From Megamerina dolium (lineage: Eukaryota > Arthropoda > Insecta > Diptera > Megamerinidae), in assembly GCA_963854835.1 (NCBI GenBank), contig OY978530.1, forward strand, positions 15,768,616 to 15,832,615: a stretch of DNA of 64,000 bases, in the 5' to 3' direction. The translations under genes and the position numbers were made by a program. Shown here in pieces: positions 45,511 to 56,950 of this stretch (position 1 is its first letter; the number at the start of each line of letters is the position of its first letter). Under the pieces are notes generated by a model. The model was given only the letters and a program-made list of their open reading frames with translations. It searched no databases and was not told the origin of the DNA.

Positions 45511-48480
45511 CCCTTTACTTGGGATTAGGAACTGTTTTGCTTGACGTTGTCTTGTACTATTGAGCCAGTGTTCTGCATAGTTCTTCTCCTCCTGATTTCC
45601 TGATAACCTTCTTGGCGTGGCTTCTAGCCAAACCACCGAAGGGTTCTGGGCCGATCAGGGGATTTTCAGCGCCCATTTTGGCTAGTTTATCAGTAATTTC
45701 ATTCCCCTCGTGTCCTTCATGGCAATGTATCCACCTTAATACTAGAGTATTTAGGTTTCCTAGCTCATTTAGAACGCTGAGACATTCATCTACTAATTTA
45801 GAGGTGATTGTGGAAGATTGAAGGGCTTTTATACCTGTTTGGCTATATGATCATATATAAATGTGGAATCCTTGCATCTTTCTTCGAAGACACTCCCACG
45901 CGCATAATTTAATGGGATGAACTTCCGCTTGGAAAATTGTTGGGTAAAAATCCATTGGAATTGATTGTCTGAATTTGGGGCCACAGATACCGCACAGAAA
46001 AAGCCTTGAACAAGCAAAGAATGCCCTGGTAGCTATGGTTGTGACTTTCTTTAAATGAGAGTTCCATATTAGCGTTTTGTCTAGGATTATTTCTAGTGTT
46101 TGCTTCATTGGAGAATTGTAACGTAGTACCATTTAATATTGGACCTAATAAGTTGATATTCCTTTTTCTTGTAAATAGCACTAGTGCAGTTTTCAGTGGA
46201 TTGTTAATATATGTTGGGGTCTGTTGCATGCGTTCCGATATGGTCTGTTCATGCCAGCCCTTTATATATACACTACAAGATCATTTGCGTAGCCTTGGGT
46301 AGTAAGTCCTAAATTGTTTAGTTTGTGGAGGAGTTCATCTATAACTAAGGTCCATAGAACAGGAGAGATGAGGCCCCCTTTACGGCACCATCTTGTGGCT
46401 CAGATAGACTTTAGTGATCCACCAAGTTCGACCCTAATTGTTCTAGATTTTAGATTTTAGCATGGATAAGATCCATATAATTATAAGTGGGATACTTCTT
46501 TTAGACAGAGGGTATTATTAATGGCCTCATAAGAAGTGTTGTCAAAAACTCCAGAGATGTCAGTGAATGCACACAGAGCTTTTTGTTTGGATTCAATAGC
46601 CTTTTCAATAACCAGCGTAAGGTTGTGAATTGCTGTTTCAGTGCATTTGCCAAGTTGGTAGGCAAATTGGAGTTTGTGTAAAGGAAATTTAACAACTTTA
46701 TTTTCCCTAATTCGTTGATTCAATACCTTTTCCATTGTTTTAAGGAAAAATGAGCTGAGACTAATGGGACTGTAGGATTTAGGCAATTGTTCGGTTTTTT
46801 TCCCTACCTTTGGAATAAACACCACCTTAACGTCCGCCCATCTTTTAGGTATATGGCCTCTATATAGTTGAATCAGTAAAGGGAAAAGTAACTAGCTCCT
46901 TGCTGTAGTAAACAAGGTAGATCCCATCTGGCTCTGGAGATTTGTATGGACTAAAGGATGAAATAGCCCATTGTACCCGTTTATTATGAAACATTCTGTA
47001 CACTAGTTTTCTGTCTTCAGTTCTGATGGCGATAACTGTATCAACTAGTATTGGATGTTTAGAGAACATCGGGTCTCACCCGGATTTTTCGTGTTCGTTC
47101 CATCTGGCTTTTCAGGGTATATATGCCGTTTGAGTGATCTTTTTGTAAGACTCTCAATCTTGTCAAAATGTTCTCTCCACGTAGCTCTCTTAGATCTCCT
47201 CAATTCTTTGTTGAAGTTAGTTAAAGCAGGCCTATAGGACACTCAGTCCCCTATTTCTTTTGCTTTATTGTATAATCTTCTGCCTCTTTTTTTAGTCCCA
47301 TAAGTGTTCCCAGTTCCCAAGGAACTGTCCTACGCAATTTCCGGATGTTTGCTGGACAACCCTCATAGAAGGCCCTCGTGATGTTTGAGAGAAGTTCATT
47401 TGCTTTCTGCTCAAGCTCAGATTTCAGTGCAATTTAAAACCCTAAATGGTTAACATCCGATTCCAAATGGACTTGAAAAATATTCCAGTTTATATCTCTA
47501 GCGTTTCTGTAAATTGATGTTCGGGTATCAGAAGCACCTAGGTCGAACCTTATTTCCATATGATCCGACATAGATACCTCCAGCGAGACCTGCCAAATTA
47601 ATATTTCAGAAATAACATTATTGCTAGAGACAGTGAGGTCTAGAAGCTCCCTTCTGATAGCATTCACAAATATTGGTTCATCCCCCCTACTTAGAATGGA
47701 AATGCTATGCCTAAGAAGAAACTGAAGTAGGTACTCACCTCTTTCGTTGTTATCTGTACTCCCCAAGGTCGTGTGATAGGCGTTCACATCGCAACAGAGA
47801 ATCCAACGAAGATCCCTCTTTTGGCAGTACTCCATTAGGGCTGTTACTTCCCTAGTTGGTATAGTGTCTGCATCTCCAGGTAGATGTGCATCTCCATGTA
47901 GATGTGCCGATGCACATCTACCTGGAGATCACTTCATGCGCTCCCCTGGTGGTTGGTACTTCTGCCCAGATCGTTACAAGGTCCTCAGTGACGAACTGTG
48001 AGATAAGGAGAAAGTTAAGCTTTTTATTAACAAAAATCGCCGCTCTGGGGCAAGCAGTATTACTAGCATAGATTAGCTTACCATTTTTGTTTTGTAGTCC
48101 CTTAATAGCTCCTTGGTTTACCCATGATTCTCGAATGAACGCGACATCCAGGAGTTCGTTGTTAAACCTCCTTGCCATCCGAGGCTGCCTTGGTATGGTG
48201 GAGGTTTATTTGGAGACATCCTAGTTATCTCCATTTTGTGGTGGTGCTGCCAGGTGGGGACATAATCTTCTCCTTCTTTGGGCAATTGCTGTCCTTCTTC
48301 CATAGTTGGGTCGGGGATATTGTCGTTGAGACTTATGTCCGCAACGTCTACGTTCATGTCCATAACACTAGCTTCGCTGTCTTTCGACATAGCCTGTGCT
48401 TCAATCGTATCGGCAAAAGGAGCCGAGAGGTCATTACTGACCTGTAGTGTAATAACCTTTCAGCCATTGGGTCACTATAG
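45511..48480 (-). pseudogene. LINE with endonuclease, RT and RNase H (I/LOA-like), degenerate
   Basis: The minus strand order is ORF1 tail (48390-48118, NDNIPDPTMEEGQQLPKEG), endonuclease pieces AFIRESWVNQGAIKG and LRWILCCDVNAYHTTLGST with SMSDHMEIRFDL (48178-47434), RT pieces VFIPKVGKKTEQLPKSYSPI, LGKCTETAIHNLTL and CAFTDISGVFDNTSYEA (46825-46481), and an RNase H-like end with AEVHPIKLCAWECLR and IHCHEGHEGNEITDKLAK (46000-45640). An RNase H domain after RT marks the I/LOA/R1-side LINE groups. I cannot fix the clade. Many stops and gaps. Confidence 0.75.
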
Positions 48481-48486
48481 ACCTGG

Positions 48487-48672
48487 TTTAATATGGTAAA
48501 TCTACCACCGGCCAGATTTTCACACTGCACCAAATTCTGGAGAAGACCCAACAAAAATATATCGACACTCCATCTATTTGTTGATTATAAAGCCGCTTTC
48601 AGCTTATTCGGTTTTGCAGAATAACACTGTGTAACTCTCGTTTTGCAGTGACAATTAGGAAGTACCTCTTCC
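48487..48672 (+). mobile_element. RTE RT fragment
   Basis: TGGTAAATCTACCACC, CAGATTTTCACACTGCACC and GATTATAAAGCCGCTTTC match 44047-44157 of the full RTE, then a deletion joins to the region near 44215-44280. Both RTE ends are missing. Confidence 0.82.
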
Positions 48673-48688
48673 CAAAAAAAAAACATTT

Positions 48689-48876
<188 letters not shown>

Positions 48877-50177
48877 TAAAGGGTTATCCATTTTGCGGTT
48901 TCAAAAGTAAATGTAAATAAAACACTTATAAAATACTTTTTATCATGATATTTCTCTTTTATTATAAAGTTTGAACGTTGACATTATGTGTGAAATACTA
49001 AATCATTTAAATGACCACCACGCGAATTGTTGCAAGCATCGATTCTTTTGAGGTAATTTTCGACCACTTTTTGACACATATTGGGCGGTATCTCAGCCAT
49101 AACGTGACGAATGTTGGTTTTTAGGTGCTCAAGAGTTAAAGGTTTATCTGCATAAACACGGTCTTTCGCGTAGCCCCACAAAAAAAAGTCAAGCGGTGTC
49201 AAATCGCATGATCTTAGTAGCCACTTGATATCGCCACGACGAGAAATTACGCGGTCAGAAAATTTCTATTGCAATAAAGCCATATTCGCTCGAGTTGTGT
49301 GGCATGTGGCACCGTCTTGTTGAAACCACATATTCTCTAAGTCGTATTCTTCAATAGTAGGCAAAAAAAAGTCGGTTATCATATGACCATAACGCTCCGA
49401 ATTGACGGTGACAGTCGTTCCAACGTCGTTTTCGAAGAAGTAAGGTCCAATCACACCTCCGGACCAAAGAGCGAACCAAGCAGTGACTTTTTGTGGATGT
49501 AGTGGCCTCTCTTCAATTACTTGAGGATTCTCAGAACCCCAAATACGACAATTTTGTTTGTTAACATACCCACCGAGTGAGAAATGTGCTTCGTCGCTGA
49601 AATAAATTTTGTTCGAAAAATCGCCATCCACCGCCTGTTGTTCAATCACCCATTCGACGTATCTACGACGTTGTGAATGGTCAGCTGGCTTCAGTTGTTG
49701 TGTGAGCTGGATTTTATATGAATGTAGGTGTAGATCCAAATGCAAAATACGCCATAATATGCCGAAAGACAGTCCTAATTCCTGAGAACGACGATGAATC
49801 GACACATTCGGTTCTTCGGCAACACATTCACTTACAGCAGCGATATTTTCGGTGGTACGAGCGAAGCGATGATGCACAGGCCTTACAATATCTGTAACCG
49901 ATCCAGTCTCTTCATATTTCTTCACACTTTTGTTAATTGCTTGCATAGTTGGACGATTATGTAAACCATAATCTCCTCTTAAAGCACGATATGTGGCTGT
50001 GGGAGAATCACCATTTTTGTAGTAGGTTTTTACAATTTAATTGCGTTGTGCGATAGTTAAGCGATCCATTTTCGCAAATGTCAGACTTTGAACTGAAAAA
50101 GAAAGAAATTGTTTTAACAACTCTGTCTGACAGATGTCGAATTCTAGCTTTGAAACCGCGAAATGGATAACCCTTTA
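48877..50177 (-). mobile_element. mariner-superfamily element with DD41D spacing, inserted in TA repeat
   Basis: Terminal inverted repeats of about 27 bp: TAAAGGGTTATCCATTTTGC on the left and its near-perfect inverse, AAATGGATAACCCTTTA, at the right end. 1301 bp including the TA at each end. The surrounding sequence on both sides is TA repeat, the target dinucleotide of this superfamily. Confidence 0.9.
48984..49946 (-). pseudogene. transposase of the DD41D-spaced mariner relative
   Basis: The minus strand carries an HTH-side segment MQAINKSVKKYEETGSV, TTENIAAVSECVAEEP and SIHRRSQELGLSFGILWRIL. The first Asp lies in IYFSDEAHFSLGGYVNKQ and the second in MWFQQDGATCHTTRAN. After one in-frame TAG come DRVISRRGDIKW and CDLTPLDFFLWGYAKDRVYA. 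Counting the stop as one codon, 41 residues lie between the last two Asp residues. The N-terminal start lies upstream (RLTIAQR near 50050) in a disrupted frame. Nearly complete but with at least one nonsense codon. Confidence 0.85.
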
Positions 50178-50182
50178 TATAT

Positions 50183-50273
<91 letters not shown>

Positions 50274-50277
50274 TATA
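50178..50277. repeat. TA microsatellite, right of mariner
   Basis: Continuation of the TA repeat between the mariner and the long-TIR transposon. Confidence 0.95.
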
Positions 50278-50281
50278 TCTA

Positions 50282-50495
50282 TTTCCAAAGAAACCATAGC
50301 TCTAAAATGATTTTCGAGCCCCCGGATTTTTCAAAATAGGTTTTTTCCCCAAATACTCAAGAATAGATGTAAAAAAAATGCTATTTTCTCTAGCCAAATG
50401 TGTATGTGGGGGTTTTTAGATCGAGGAATCCATTTTTGTGATCTATTTTTATTTTTGAGCACCACCAGAGGGCGCTTTCGTTCGTTTTTTAATTT
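50282..50495 (+). repeat. long TIR, left
   Basis: Inverted partner of 52565-52782, about 85-90 percent alike by eye with small indels. Confidence 0.83.
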
Positions 50496-50819
50496 TATCG
50501 TTTTTTTTTGGGTAAATTTACGAAATTTTTCGTGTAAATTGACGAATATTTGACTTTCTCATAAGACAACCCAAAACTTTAAATAGCCCAGAGTGTTTAG
50601 CGTTAAAAATGATGGGGGAAGGGGGGGGGGTTATTCATTCACGACCTATATCGAATTTAAGACAAAGAGTAAACAAAGCATATTTTACTTTATTTTTTTC
50701 TTCTAAAATTCAACATAACAAATAATAAAAGCATATAAAATGTAATTAATAAAAAAAATTAATTGAATTCAGTAATTAAGAAACAAAACGAAGAGTTTTA
50801 GGAAATAAACGTGAAGGAG

Positions 50820-52302
50820 TTATTTTTGAAAGTCTTTCTTGCTGTCAAGTCTAGCGAATTTTTCACGACTTTCTAATGTCACCGCCATAACTCCTTCTCG
50901 ATTATGTTCTAAAACTCTTTTGGATACACTAGCCAGCAATTGAACATGTCTTTCCGTTCCTTGTATGTGTACTGGAATTTTCGGATCAGGCAGCGGTGGA
51001 TCAATGTCCAGTGGTGGATGATTTCTCCAAAGTGTCAAACAAATGCCGTAACGGAAGCTCGTTAAAGTGGAGAAGGCACACAAACCAATGCAGTGGTCTG
51101 TTTAACTGCATTTCGAATCGTCGCAAAATTCCATTTCTTATGCCAGTATTTGCTCGCTCACCATCACAGCATATGCCAATCAAAGAATCTAGAGACATTG
51201 CTTTGTTGATGAAAAATTCGTTCAATTTGATGACTTTGTGTTCAGAATCTTCATTTTCTACTTTTATGTAGCCTAATAATTGGGAATGTGGTTCCTTTAA
51301 AACAACTAGGTGAGGTTCTTTCACCATCCTTGGATGAAATTTGTTATCGATTTTTTCCATCGTTAAAGAATCATTTTTTCTGCCGTCGAATGAAAATGCA
51401 ATTAAATTGGAAGCATCATACCGATTATGAAGCACTTTTTGTCTACATTTAACTTTTTCTCTACGAACTTTAGACTTGTCCATAATGACAAGATTGCCAT
51501 GACCATCTTTGACGCCAATGTCTTCCATAAGAGATGTTGCCAATGCTGATGCTATTCTATCTGACACACCAAATCTGTCACACATCATAGCAAACTTGAA
51601 AGCATCGTATCTGGGTGTATATGGTCCTCGTTTCGTTTGAGATGAATTTTGTGCTTCTACTAAATGTGTACTATGCTCATAATCACTTTCCTGGTCTTCT
51701 TCTGGCACGTATGTTAGACCCTGGCTCTCTTCAATTGTTTCTATTATTGTAGATGTAGGTGCTTGCTCTTCAATTTCTGTCTGGTATTCCGGTATCGTAG
51801 ATCTTCTGTCATTATGTTGATCCATCATAAACTCTTTCAACTCTTCTGGAATCATTCCACATGAGCATAGAGCAGCTTTCAAGTCACATTTACATTTCCC
51901 AATGTAAAATAATTCTTTTATGGATCGTAAGAAAGATGTGAGACTGGAGCCTTTTGCTTTGCATTTATCTGCAGTGTAGTATTTGTCAAGCAAGGTATTC
52001 AATTTTCTAACAATATTTCGTTTGCATATAATTTCAATATTTAGTTTGCTCCAAATTCCAATCAATTTGTCTGTCACTTGAGGAGTAAATGTTTTATATG
52101 AAAACATTTTACTTTGCATTTTAGCACGTTCGGCCAAGAAAAAATAGCATCTTAAAATATCCTGTTTAGTTGGCAGATTCAGATCAGTCAAATCAGAAGA
52201 CATACCAAAAGCAGGAACATCGTGAGAAGGCATATGTTTCAAACTACTTTCGGTACTTATTGATGTTGGTGCGGCTTGTGATGTTGACGGCAATAGATCC
52301 AT
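50820..52302 (-). pseudogene. putative transposase of the long-TIR element
   Basis: An open frame of 433 codons runs from ATG 52302 to 51001, then continues in another register (LDIDPPLPDPKIPVHIQG to DSKKDFQK) to 50820, so the gene carries a frameshift near 51020. N-terminal helical part to about residue 135, a Cys cluster at 138-149 (CKCDLKAALCSC), a linker rich in Glu/Ser/Thr (170-225), then a core with IAFSFDGRKND (Asp306), LIGICCDGERANTG (Asp380) and LHWFVCLLHFNELPLRHLF (405-422). Two Asp residues in beta-strand-like contexts suggest an RNase H-fold DDE enzyme. That is inference. Similar conserved proteins of unknown function occur in insects, to my memory. Confidence 0.65.
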
Positions 52303-52564
52303 GTTTAAAATTAAATATTAATTAATTAATTTATAAAAATTAAGATTTTCCAGCTAGATTTTGAGGTTTTCTTCCTTCAAAAGCTGGTAAAAATGTGATT
52401 TAGGTCTTAGCTTGAAATCTATCGATTTTATTTTTAGAAAAGCTGGAAAAAGGAACAAAATGTATGGAATATGATTTAACAATTTATAATTCGAGTATGT
52501 ATATTGAATATATTCAATACAAAGTCAAAAATTCGTCTATTTCCACAACAGTATCGTATATTTT

Positions 52565-52782
52565 TCCAAAAAAATGTACGAAAGCGCCCTCTGGCGGCAC
52601 TCAAAAATAAAAATTAATGTCAAAAATGGATTCCGCGACCCAAAAAACCCCCACATACACATTTGGCTAAAGGAAATAGCATTTTTTTGCCTCTATTCTC
52701 GAATATTTCTAGAAAAAATACCTATTTTGAAAAAGCCGGGGGCTCGAAATTCATTTTAGAGCTATAGTTTCTTTTGCAAATT
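52565..52782 (-). repeat. long TIR, right
   Basis: Inverted partner of 50282-50495. Confidence 0.83.
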
Positions 52783-52849
52783 TGCTTAGAATGACCCATA
52801 GAATAAGAATCACGATGAGCCTTTGGGTCGAAAAAATTTGACCCACCCT

Positions 52850-52850
52850 A

Positions 52851-52892
<42 letters not shown>
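52850..52892. repeat. TA microsatellite between long-TIR element and BEL2
   Basis: About 40 bp of TA with one CA interruption, next to the BEL2 3' LTR. Confidence 0.9.
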
Positions 52893-53310
52893 TATTTATT
52901 CACTTTTTATTTTACCGAATAACACAATATGTACGATTTTAATAATTTACTAATTTTAATAATAATAGTTTACATGTATGGGTAAGTATATATTTCAATT
53001 GCAGAGTATGAACGTAAACACTTATAAAAAGAAATTCGAATAAGTATCAAGAAATATGAAGAAATTTTAAACACTGTTTATTTCGACGATCAAATATGCG
53101 CGGAATGGCACGAACGCTTCAAAATCTAGGACCGAATGTAAAGATGATAGCATCGGTCGAACATAACGCGAACCGCGAAAACCCAAAAACATAAAAGGGG
53201 AATTTATGTGGAGAGTTGGGTTGCCATATGGTAAGTATGCAAGGTAAGGTAAGTAAAAATGGTAAGTATCATTAATTCATTTTATAAATACTATTTCATT
53301 ATTTTACTTT
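52893..53310 (-). repeat. BEL2 3' LTR (5'-trimmed)
   Basis: Matches 60321-60745 with a handful of differences, for example ACGAACGC against ACGATCGC. It is preceded in sense orientation by a purine-rich GGGCATGGGAAAG instead of the TGTCTAAATCCC start. Confidence 0.9.
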
Positions 53311-53520
53311 CCCATGCCCAGTAGGGGACCGGACCGGATGGAGGAGCGTGTGATGCGCCAATCTGCATTTTTTGCATGAGTTTGGCGAATCACACGATCC
53401 GGTCCCGTGCGACCGAGCCAGGCAGTTGCGGCAGTATCGATGCGCGCGCACCACATCCTCCCTCTGGCTTGTGTTCATCGCCAAAAACCCGCGGCAATAC
53501 CGCAGAGCGTGGAGCCGATG
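53299..53520 (-). pseudogene. displaced BEL Gag zinc-knuckle fragment
   Basis: The minus-strand frame ending at 53299 reads LHALRYCRGFLAMNTSQRED, HRYCRNCLARSHGTGSCDS and CKKCRLAHHTLLH, the Cys/His array of BEL Gag. It differs from BEL2's own array near 57750-57960, so it comes from another family member. It lies between the pol stop and the 3' LTR, where no Gag sequence belongs. Confidence 0.8.
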
Positions 53521-53653
53521 ATATAGTTGGCACCGATGATGATCGCTATGGGCGGAACTGGAAAGATAAAATTTGAAAACGAAATTAGCTTAAGGGCTTG
53601 AGCCAAAGTCTGATAGCGAAAAAAAAGAGATTTTTTTTTTGGATATTATGATT

Positions 53654-56600
53654 TTACGCGAGCGGCAAAATACATAATTTTACTATGGGCCGCTTGAGAA
53701 CGGCCGATTTTGTCCGAATATCTGCGACACAGATGTGGCCGTCAGATCCTCGATACAAATGAGTGACGCGTCCGAGACTCCATTCGTTGGGGGGCAGCAG
53801 CTCATCCTTGATGACCACCAGTTGACCTACTTCCAGCTCCTTTTGAGGGTGTTGCCATTTGTAGCGTTTGTGCAGGTCTTGTAGGTACTCAGTTTTCCAT
53901 CTGCGGCTAAACTGGTGGTGAAGCGCCTTGAGTTTTTCCCATCGGTTTATTAGGGATATATCTTCCGAGTTGGGTTCGGGAAAGGCCGTTAGTGGAGCAC
54001 CTCGCAGGAAGTGACCTGGAGTTAGCGCTATCAGTTCGTTGGGATCTTGAGATAGTGGAGACAATGGTCTAGAGTTGAGCACGGCTTCGATTCTACAGAG
54101 CAGAGTTGAGAACTCTTCGAAGCGGAATTTGTGATTGCCGGCAGTCTTTTTGAGATGAGCCTTAAAGCTTTTGACTGCCGACTCCCATAGACCGCCCATG
54201 TGAGGCGCACTGGGAGGAATAAAAACCCAGTCAATACCTTGCGGAGAGTATTGGGCCAGAATATCTTTGGACACCTCCTTAGAGAATTTGAGGCATACTT
54301 TACTCATGGCTCTTTGAGCTCCAACGAAAGTTGTACCATTATCCAACATGATTTTGCGGGGAAGGTCTCTTCTGCCAACGAATCTGGCGAATGCGGCGCG
54401 GAATGCCTCTGTAGAGAGATCAGAGCACAATTCCAAGTGAATGGCCTTTGTGGAAAAGCATACAAATACCGCCACATACCCTTTGAGAAAGGCAGCAGTT
54501 CGAAGCGTAGATGCTTTAATTTGGAATGGGCCTGCAAAATCAACACCTGTGGTCGCGAAAGGTACCGACAAGGTACACCGTTCAGGCGGCAGAGCTGCCA
54601 TAATCTGTGATCGAACCCTTTGTTTGTGGATGGTACAAACTTTGCATAGAAATATGCATTTCCTTATTTCGGGCTTAAGACGAGGAATATAGAATTCTTG
54701 TCGAGCCATTCGGAACATGAGCCTTTGTTCTGCGTGTAGGAGCAGAGTATGGAGAAACTCGAGGTACAAAACGCAAAATCGGGATTTTTCCGGAAGGATT
54801 ATGGGGTGGAGCTCACTATAACTAAGACCAGAATGAGCTAATCGACCATTTACTCTCATGAGATTTTCCTTGTCGAGAAAAGGATTTAAAGTCAGCAAAG
54901 AGCTTTTATTGCTGACTGCGGTTGAGCTGAGAAGAGCCTTCAGCTCTTTGGGAAAATATTGCCATTGGGCTAACGAGATTAGCCGGCTTTTTGCGAAACG
55001 AATTTCGTCCTGCGAGAGTGAGGAATTCGAAATTGGAGAAGATTTTCGCAATTTAGAGAGTCCGTTATGGACAAAACGGAAAACGTAAGAAATCACACGT
55101 AGTGCCCTTAAAAATGATGAGAACCGATCGAGAATGTCGGTATGGTCATCTAACGTGAGAAGAACCTCTACTTTCCTTTGCTCGGGGGGCAAAGTACTGG
55201 AAAGTGTTGGTTTTGGCCAGGCTTCTTCGGGGTGATGAAGCCATGCAGGGCCATTCCACCAAAGAGTATTGGACACAAGATCTTGGGGCTTGCATCCGCG
55301 TGTACCCAAATCAGCTGGATTTTCGCTGCTGATGACATGGCGCCAGATAGCATTTCCAACGTTTTGGAGTATCTGGGCTGTACGATTAGCGACGTACGTT
55401 TTCCATGTGTGAGGTGGTTTTTCCAGCCATGCGAGAACGATTTGAGAATCGGACCAGAAAAATATGTCTGAGAATTCGACATCCAAAGTTTCTTTAACGG
55501 ACTTGGCTAGGTGAGAAAGTAAAACGGCGCCACACAATTCCAAACGTGGTAAGCTGACCGTCTGCAGAGGTGCAACTTTGCCTTTAGCCACCAGTAAATG
55601 ACAAGATATTTGATTATTCATGTCCATTGATCGTATGTACAGGGCTGCACAATACGCTTTCTCTGAAGCGTCACAAAATCCATGAAGCTGGATTCGCTTC
55701 TTGGGAGAGAATTGTACCCATCGAGGGATTTCGATGAGACCAATGGACGAAATATTCTCCAGAAATACATTCCATTTGATGAGCGATCTGGGTTTCACGC
55801 ATTCATCCCAGTCGGTGCCTTCTAACCAGAGCTCTTGGAGAAGCAGCTTGGCTTGAGTCATGATGGGCGAGAGCGATCCTGCCGGGTCAAAAAGTTTCGC
55901 AACGGCAGATAAAATTTGACGCTTGGTAGCAGCGGATGTTGTTTCGATGGGCGATACTGAGTACGAGAATGTGTCAGTCAATGCATTCCATCGTATTCCA
56001 AGGGTTTTTGTGGCACTGGCACTTTCAAATTTTAGAAAATCAGAATCGAGAAGTTCTGATTTTGGGATATTTTCTAAAATTTTAGGATGATTTGCAGTAA
56101 TCTTTCGTAATGGAAATCCTGCGGAGTTGAGGACTTGTATCACTTGAGATAAAGATTCTACTGCATCTGGAATTGTATGTGAACCGGATAATACGTCATC
56201 CACATAGGTTTCTTTGAAGATTATTTTTTCCACGAGAGGGAAATTCTTCTTGGAATCCTTAGCCAATTTTTGCAGTGTTCTAATGGCTAAATATGGAGCG
56301 CAATTTACACCAAATGTGACTGTTTTCAACCGGAAGTCCTGAATTGGAGAATTTGGTGACCTGCGAAAGAGAATTCGCTGGAAATCCTGGTCGTCATGGT
56401 GGACAAGAATTTGTCGGTACATCTTTTGTACATCACCATTGAAATCGAATTGATATAGTCGCCACCTCAGAATGAGAACCATGAGATCTGGTTGTAATGT
56501 GGGACCTATATGTAATACGTCGTTAAGAGAATGGCCTGAGCCGCTGCTTCTTGAGGCATTAAAAACAACACGCACTTTGGTGGTTTTCTTTTCTGGCCTC

Positions 56601-56950
56601 ACCACTGCATGATGTGGCAGGTAAAAGGAGAAATACTTGCCATCAGAGAATATTTCATGCGAGCCTGTGGGTTCCATATGATCCAGCGTGAGGTATTCTT
56701 CGAGAACCTCATCGTAAATAGCTTTGAGATCGCTTTTCTTTGAAAAATTTTTCTCCATACTGCGAAATTGATTATAGGCTATGGTTCGGGAGTGACCAAG
56801 AGCCGTAAGAGCGGGAAAACTGGATTTAAATGGAAGCCTGACCACATATCTTCCATCTGACCTACGAGATGTGGTCCTCTGATAGTAGTCTTCACAGGCT
56901 ATATCTTCTTCCGATACTTGTGCTGGCTGATTGACTTCTTCCTCTTCCAA
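53654..56950 (-). CDS. BEL2 Pol: RT, RNase H, integrase
   Basis: A 1098-codon open frame, probably part of a longer Gag-Pol. RT occupies roughly residues 105-300 with [28 protein letters not shown] and the catalytic TYVDDVLSG. RNase H has [27 protein letters not shown] and [13 protein letters not shown]. Next is the integrase zinc-binding region [20 protein letters not shown] with CKVCTIHKQ. The integrase core has [22 protein letters not shown] and [11 protein letters not shown], giving a complete D-D-E set. The BEL-specific C-terminal domain ends KLCILPLA. No ATG begins the frame. A one-register offset separates it from the Gag-protease frame. Confidence 0.93.
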   Translation of the reverse strand: MEEEEVNQPAQVSEEDIACEDYYQRTTSRRSDGRYVVRLPFKSSFPALTALGHSRTIAYNQFRSMEKNFSKKSDLKAIYDEVLEEYLTLDHMEPTGSHEIFSDGKYFSFYLPHHAVVRPEKKTTKVRVVFNASRSSGSGHSLNDVLHIGPTLQPDLMVLILRWRLYQFDFNGDVQKMYRQILVHHDDQDFQRILFRRSPNSPIQDFRLKTVTFGVNCAPYLAIRTLQKLAKDSKKNFPLVEKIIFKETYVDDVLSGSHTIPDAVESLSQVIQVLNSAGFPLRKITANHPKILENIPKSELLDSDFLKFESASATKTLGIRWNALTDTFSYSVSPIETTSAATKRQILSAVAKLFDPAGSLSPIMTQAKLLLQELWLEGTDWDECVKPRSLIKWNVFLENISSIGLIEIPRWVQFSPKKRIQLHGFCDASEKAYCAALYIRSMDMNNQISCHLLVAKGKVAPLQTVSLPRLELCGAVLLSHLAKSVKETLDVEFSDIFFWSDSQIVLAWLEKPPHTWKTYVANRTAQILQNVGNAIWRHVISSENPADLGTRGCKPQDLVSNTLWWNGPAWLHHPEEAWPKPTLSSTLPPEQRKVEVLLTLDDHTDILDRFSSFLRALRVISYVFRFVHNGLSKLRKSSPISNSSLSQDEIRFAKSRLISLAQWQYFPKELKALLSSTAVSNKSSLLTLNPFLDKENLMRVNGRLAHSGLSYSELHPIILPEKSRFCVLYLEFLHTLLLHAEQRLMFRMARQEFYIPRLKPEIRKCIFLCKVCTIHKQRVRSQIMAALPPERCTLSVPFATTGVDFAGPFQIKASTLRTAAFLKGYVAVFVCFSTKAIHLELCSDLSTEAFRAAFARFVGRRDLPRKIMLDNGTTFVGAQRAMSKVCLKFSKEVSKDILAQYSPQGIDWVFIPPSAPHMGGLWESAVKSFKAHLKKTAGNHKFRFEEFSTLLCRIEAVLNSRPLSPLSQDPNELIALTPGHFLRGAPLTAFPEPNSEDISLINRWEKLKALHHQFSRRWKTEYLQDLHKRYKWQHPQKELEVGQLVVIKDELLPPNEWSLGRVTHLYRGSDGHICVADIRTKSAVLKRPIVKLCILPLA

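Larger units (their letters stand above)
50282..52848 (-). mobile_element. DNA transposon with ~215-bp TIRs, family not recognised
   Basis: 50282-50495 and 52565-52782 are inverted copies (GAAACCATAGCTCTAAAATG against CATTTTAGAGCTATAGTTTC; GCCAAATGTGTATGTGG and CCAGAGGGCGCTTTCGT in both). They enclose a single long minus-strand ORF. The right side extends about 65 bp further and ends TTTGACCCACCCTAA against a TA repeat. The left side lacks that outer part. I do not recognise the superfamily. Confidence 0.8.

Noticed and set aside
54031..55482. Several 60-136-codon ORFs on either strand within BEL2 pol
   Set aside because: Shadow frames of the 1098-codon Pol ORF. The same holds for frames antiparallel to the RTE ORF at 42230-45208.
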